From Chloroflexota bacterium (lineage in GTDB: Bacteria; Chloroflexota; Limnocylindria; Limnocylindrales; CSP1-4), in assembly GCA_021812735.1 (NCBI GenBank), contig JAKAMV010000294.1, forward strand, positions 1 to 9,952: a stretch of DNA of 9,952 bases. The letters run 5' to 3'. A program made the position numbers and the translations under genes. Shown here piece by piece: positions 6,499 through 9,952 of this stretch (positions are counted from its first letter, which is position 1; each line of letters starts with the position of its first letter). The notes beneath the pieces were generated by a model. That model was not told where the DNA came from. It did no database searches and saw nothing but the letters and a program-made list of their open reading frames with translations.

Positions 6499-6499
6499 A

Positions 6500-6508
6500 G
6501 GCGTCGGC
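6500..6508 (+). repeat. Right copy of 9-bp direct repeat (probable target-site duplication)
   Basis: ggcgtcggc is identical and in the same orientation as 2806-2814. It lies 44 bp before the CYTH start. Confidence 0.7.
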
Positions 6509-6552
6509 GGGCGTTCGGCCGCCCGCCCGGCCTGCCCGGGTACCATGCGCGC

Positions 6553-7080
6553 GTGAGCCCGCACGGGATCGAGATCGAGCGCAAGTTCCGGCTCCGTCGG
6601 GCCCCGGACCCGGCGACGCTGGCGGCCCACGGCGCGCTGGCCCTGCGCATCGAGCAGGTGTACCTGCGGCTCGACCCGTCCGACCGCGCCGAGGCGGTGC
6701 GCGTCCGCCGGACGGAGCTCGCGGACGGGACGGTGTCCTTCCGCCGGACCGCGAAGCGCCGGGTAGGCCGGTTCAGCTTCGACGAGGCCGAGGACGCCAT
6801 CTCGGAGGCCGACTGGGCGGCGGCGCTGGCCCGCGCCGATCCCGACCGCAGGCCGGTGCGCAAGACCCGCTTCGTCGTTGCGCACGGCGCCCAGGCCCTC
6901 GAGATCGACGTGTTCGACCAGCCCGCGGGCCTGGTGGTGGTTGAGGTGGAGCTGGCGTCGGAGGGCGAGCCAGTGGACCTGCCCGCCTGGCTCGGCGAGT
7001 GGCGCGAGGTCACGGACGACCCCCGCTACCTCAACGTCGAGCTCGCGCGCCGCGATGCCGGGGTGCCGCCGTTCGGCTGA
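6553..7080 (+). CDS. CYTH-domain protein (CyaB/triphosphatase-like)
   Basis: This 175-residue protein starts at a GTG (6553). It has the CYTH signature EIERKF (ExExK, residues 7-11) and the expected charged strands of the tunnel fold: VRVRR (49-53), VSFRRTAKR (61-69), RKTRF (103-107), EIDVF (117-121) and VVEVEL (129-134). It ends with DDPRYLN (155-161). The length fits a stand-alone CYTH domain without a CHAD domain. Family knowledge: CYTH enzymes bind triphosphates and a divalent metal, acting as tripolyphosphatases, thiamine triphosphatases or class IV adenylate cyclases; the activity here cannot be assigned. The gene converges on the kinase gene with a 4-bp gap. Its upstream region is shortened by the transposon, whose end lies 54 bp before the start. 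Confidence 0.9.
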   Translation: MSPHGIEIERKFRLRRAPDPATLAAHGALALRIEQVYLRLDPSDRAEAVRVRRTELADGTVSFRRTAKRRVGRFSFDEAEDAISEADWAAALARADPDRRPVRKTRFVVAHGAQALEIDVFDQPAGLVVVEVELASEGEPVDLPAWLGEWREVTDDPRYLNVELARRDAGVPPFG

Positions 7081-7084
7081 CGCC

Positions 7085-8067
<983 letters not shown>

Positions 8068-8071
<4 letters not shown>

Positions 8072-9078
8072 CGGCGCCACGGGAAGCGCCAGCCGCCGGT
8101 CGCCGGCTCTGGGCCGCCGCCGAGGGCGGTCACGCGGAGGGTGATCACGCTCGCATTATCGTCGCCGCCCGCGGCCGCCGAGCGGGCCACGAGGTCGGCC
8201 ACGCCTGCCCGCAGGTCGCCCGACAGGGCGGCCATCGCCTCCCAGCTCGTGATGCCGCTCCACAGGCCGTCGGTGCACAGCAGATAGGCGTCGCCCACGG
8301 CCGGGGCGCTCTGGCGCTCGTCCACGCGGACGATGGGGTCGCCGCCGATCGAGCGGGTCAGGAGGTGTCGCCCTGGGTGCGTCAGGAGCTGCTCGGGCTT
8401 GATGACCCGCATCCGGACCAGCTCGCGCGCCTGGGTATGGTCGCCGGTCAGGAGCTCGATGTCGCCGGCGCGGAGGCGGTAGAGCCGGCAGTCGCCCACG
8501 TGGGCCACGTTGCCGGACCGCCCGGTCAGGGCGATCGCGGTCAGCGTGGTCTGTCCGTTCCGGCCCCCGGGCTCGAGGCCCAGCCTCGGGTTGGGATCAG
8601 ACGCCGCCGCCCGCCGCCGCTCTGTCGCGGGGAGCGGCTCTGCCCCGACCGGATCCCGGTCGAACGCCACCGGGTCCACGAGGTCGCCAGCCAGACACGC
8701 CTGGTTCGCCTCCTCGAACCCGGCCCGGAGCAGCTCGCCCGGCCTCGCCGCTGCGTCGGGTGAGCCCATCCTGCGCAGCAGGCGGCCCATGGCCGTCCGG
8801 CTGGCCAGCTCCCCGTTGCTGTGCCCGCCCAGCCCGTCCGCGACGGCGATGGCGATCCCCGGCCCCTCGAGCCGGGCCCAGGCCAGCTCGTCGTTGCCCG
8901 GGGAGCGCACCGACCCGAGCTCGCCCAGGACCGCCCACCCCAAGCGGTCCTCGTTCTGGTCCCGCACCGGGCCGCAGGCGGAGAGCGCCGCGACCTCGAC
9001 CCGGACCCAGCCGTCGGGCAGGCCCCCGTCGGCAACGGGGGCCTGGGGGCTGGCGGCGGTGGGCGGCAATCCGGCCAC
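8068..9078 (-). CDS. PP2C-family Ser/Thr protein phosphatase
   Basis: This is a metal-dependent phosphatase of about 336 residues. PP2C motifs are seen in order: VRDQNEDR (38-45), VADGLGGHSNGELAS (79-93), GQTTLTAIAL (175-184), VAHVGDCRLYRL (191-202), LLTGDHT (209-215), LLTRSIGG (239-246), YLLCTDGLWSG (265-275) and GGDDNASVITL (304-314). Metal-binding Asp44, Asp81, Asp270 and Asp307 are present. A polar linker of about 45 residues (130-174) separates the AN helix from the GxxTT motif, where bacterial homologues are usually short. The GTG at 9078 is the best start downstream of the permease stop; a TTG at 9069 is possible. A longer upstream open frame only shadows the permease gene. No membrane segment is seen, so it is probably cytosolic. 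It is followed by, and overlaps, the kinase gene. Confidence 0.93.
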
Positions 9079-9111
9079 GGACGACCCGGTTCGGCTGGGT
9101 GGTGCGGGGTG

Positions 9112-9135
9112 TCGCTGCGCGGGGTCGCTGCGCGC
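9112..9135. repeat. Short direct repeat at the permease/PP2C junction
   Basis: tcgctgcgcgggg (9112-9124) is followed by tcgctgcgcgc (9125-9135), nearly two tandem copies reaching into the permease stop codon region. It is short and GC-rich, so it may have no function. Confidence 0.5.
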
Positions 9136-9952
9136 TAGGCCGCGTCTGCCTTCGCCGTGGTCGGCCGGACCAGCACGCTGCGGTTCGTGGACCGCGAGTT
9201 GGCGACCAGCCAGACCGCGCCGATCGCGACCCACGCGGCATCGAAGCCGAGCGCGAGGACGGTGTCGGCCTGGGTGCTTCCGCCCGAGGCGATCGACAGG
9301 CCGACGACCGCGAACAGCATCGCGAGGTTGGCGACGGTGCCCAGGATCGGCACCAGGATGTGCTTGGCGGCGTTGCGCTCCGCTCGGTGCCAGAACGCGA
9401 AGATCACGATCAGGTTGGTCATGCCGTAGACGAGGAACGTCCCGACATTGGACGCGAGGATCGTCTGGAGCAGGTTGTCGGCCGAGAGCACGCCATAGGC
9501 GCCGATGACCGCCGACACGCCGGCCAGCGCGAGGACGCCGTAGTGCGGTGTCGCGTACCTGCCGTGAAGCGTGCCCAGGACGCTGGGCATCTCCTTGTCG
9601 CGGCCCATGACGTAGGTGATCCGGACGCCGGTGTTGAGGCACGCGAGCGTGGTCCCGACGAGCGCGATGAGCACGGTCGCGGCAAGGATGAGCGTCAGCG
9701 GGAGGCCCGTCCCGCCAAGCATGTGGTCGCCGATGAACCGCATCATGTCGCCGACCGGCGCGTCCGACACCGCGGCGGCCGCGTAGCCGCTGACCGTGGA
9801 GGTGGCCCCCGACGCCCCGGCAGCCTGGTAGGTCAGGCTGCTGTTGACGAACAGGTTGGCCGAGACGTACTCGAGCACGTACGCGATGCCGCCCTGGATG
9901 GCGAGCGAGAGCAGGACGGCGCGTCGGACGTCGCGCTTGGGGTTGATCGCCT
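9135..9952 (-). CDS. APC-superfamily amino-acid permease, 5' end outside window
   Basis: The frame is open from the right edge to a TAG at 9135-9137, giving 271 visible residues of the C-terminal part. Several hydrophobic helices are seen: AVLLSLAIQGGIAYVLEYV, LPLTLILAATVLIALVGTTL, YGVLALAGVSAVIGAYGVL, NVGTFLVYGMTNLIVIFAF, ILGTVANLAMLFAVVGLSIA and DAAWVAIGAVWLVA. The segment NTGVRITYVMGRDKEMPSVL (cytoplasmic loop with RDKEMPSVLG) followed by YATPHYGVLAL is typical of APC amino-acid transporters. The substrate cannot be told. About half of the protein (N-terminal helices with the substrate-binding motif) is missing. The phosphatase gene follows 56 bp downstream on the same strand; a functional link between them is not evident. 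Confidence 0.92.
   Translation of the reverse strand, partial: AINPKRDVRRAVLLSLAIQGGIAYVLEYVSANLFVNSSLTYQAAGASGATSTVSGYAAAAVSDAPVGDMMRFIGDHMLGGTGLPLTLILAATVLIALVGTTLACLNTGVRITYVMGRDKEMPSVLGTLHGRYATPHYGVLALAGVSAVIGAYGVLSADNLLQTILASNVGTFLVYGMTNLIVIFAFWHRAERNAAKHILVPILGTVANLAMLFAVVGLSIASGGSTQADTVLALGFDAAWVAIGAVWLVANSRSTNRSVLVRPTTAKADAA

Larger units (their letters stand above)
2815..6499. mobile_element. Passenger-carrying insertion sequence/transposon, about 3.7 kb
   Basis: The element is defined by perfect 26-bp inverted repeats at its two ends (2817-2842 and 6473-6498) and a 9-bp direct repeat just outside them. It contains one transposase-like gene on the plus strand (2897-4834), a bidirectional hairpin (4885-4910), and two coupled minus-strand genes for exported proteins (4945-5622 and 5633-6340). 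No second transposase and no further copy of the inverted repeat were found inside, so it is best read as one unit with cargo rather than two IS copies. Removing it and one direct repeat leaves an intergenic region of about 160 bp between divergent sodN and CYTH genes, a normal size. Perfect repeats and apparently intact genes suggest a recent, possibly still active insertion. The IS family cannot be fixed by eye. Confidence 0.85.

Noticed and set aside
6489..6546. Outward promoter from the right inverted repeat to CYTH (TTGACG at 6489-6494)
   Set aside because: No -10-like hexamer at 16-19 nt; the TACCAT at 6541 is too far. The same outward TTGACG in the left end also lacks a partner.
9079..9642. 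N-terminal extension of the PP2C gene over the permease
   Set aside because: The permease frame has coherent membrane helices and APC motifs; the extension is low-complexity and PP2C motifs start after 9078.

Overview
The window is very GC-rich DNA with GTG starts, a nickel superoxide dismutase and a Ser/Thr kinase–PP2C pair. This points to a high-GC actinobacterium; the soil Thermoleophilia/Gaiellales type is my guess from style only. Genes are dense and mostly on the minus strand.

Left part (1–2814): the body of an SIS-domain sugar-phosphate protein runs off the left edge on the minus strand. Directly upstream of its start lies a 20-bp tandem repeat array (about 10.5 units), then about 300 bp with no recognisable gene. 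Next comes a minus-strand nickel superoxide dismutase pair: sodN (hook motif HCDLPCGVY) followed by its presumed maturation protease sodX, with a hairpin spanning the sodX start.

Middle (about 2815–6499): a 3.7-kb mobile element bounded by perfect 26-bp inverted repeats (2817–2842 and 6473–6498), with a 9-bp direct repeat just outside each end (2806–2814 and 6500–6508). It carries a 645-residue plus-strand protein that looks like a DDE transposase of the Mutator/IS256/ISL3 style. This protein has an N-terminal Cys/His-rich region and two C-terminal treble-clef zinc-finger-like modules. Convergent to it, behind a strong hairpin, lies a coupled two-gene operon for exported proteins: an Amidase_6-type cysteine hydrolase and a small protein of unknown function. 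The passengers look less GC-biased than the flanking genes. The element sits in what was probably the short divergent promoter region between sodN (−) and a CYTH gene (+).

Right part (6500–9952): a CYTH-domain phosphatase/cyclase-like gene (+) converges, with a 4-bp gap, on a minus-strand set: amino-acid permease (runs off the right edge), PP2C phosphatase, then a membrane-anchored Ser/Thr kinase whose start overlaps the phosphatase stop. The phosphatase and kinase form a classic reversible phosphorylation module.

The most interesting object is the passenger-carrying transposon: its ends, target duplication, unusual zinc-finger transposase and secreted hydrolase cargo fit together as one undescribed-looking unit. 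All family names come from motif reading by eye, without database searches.
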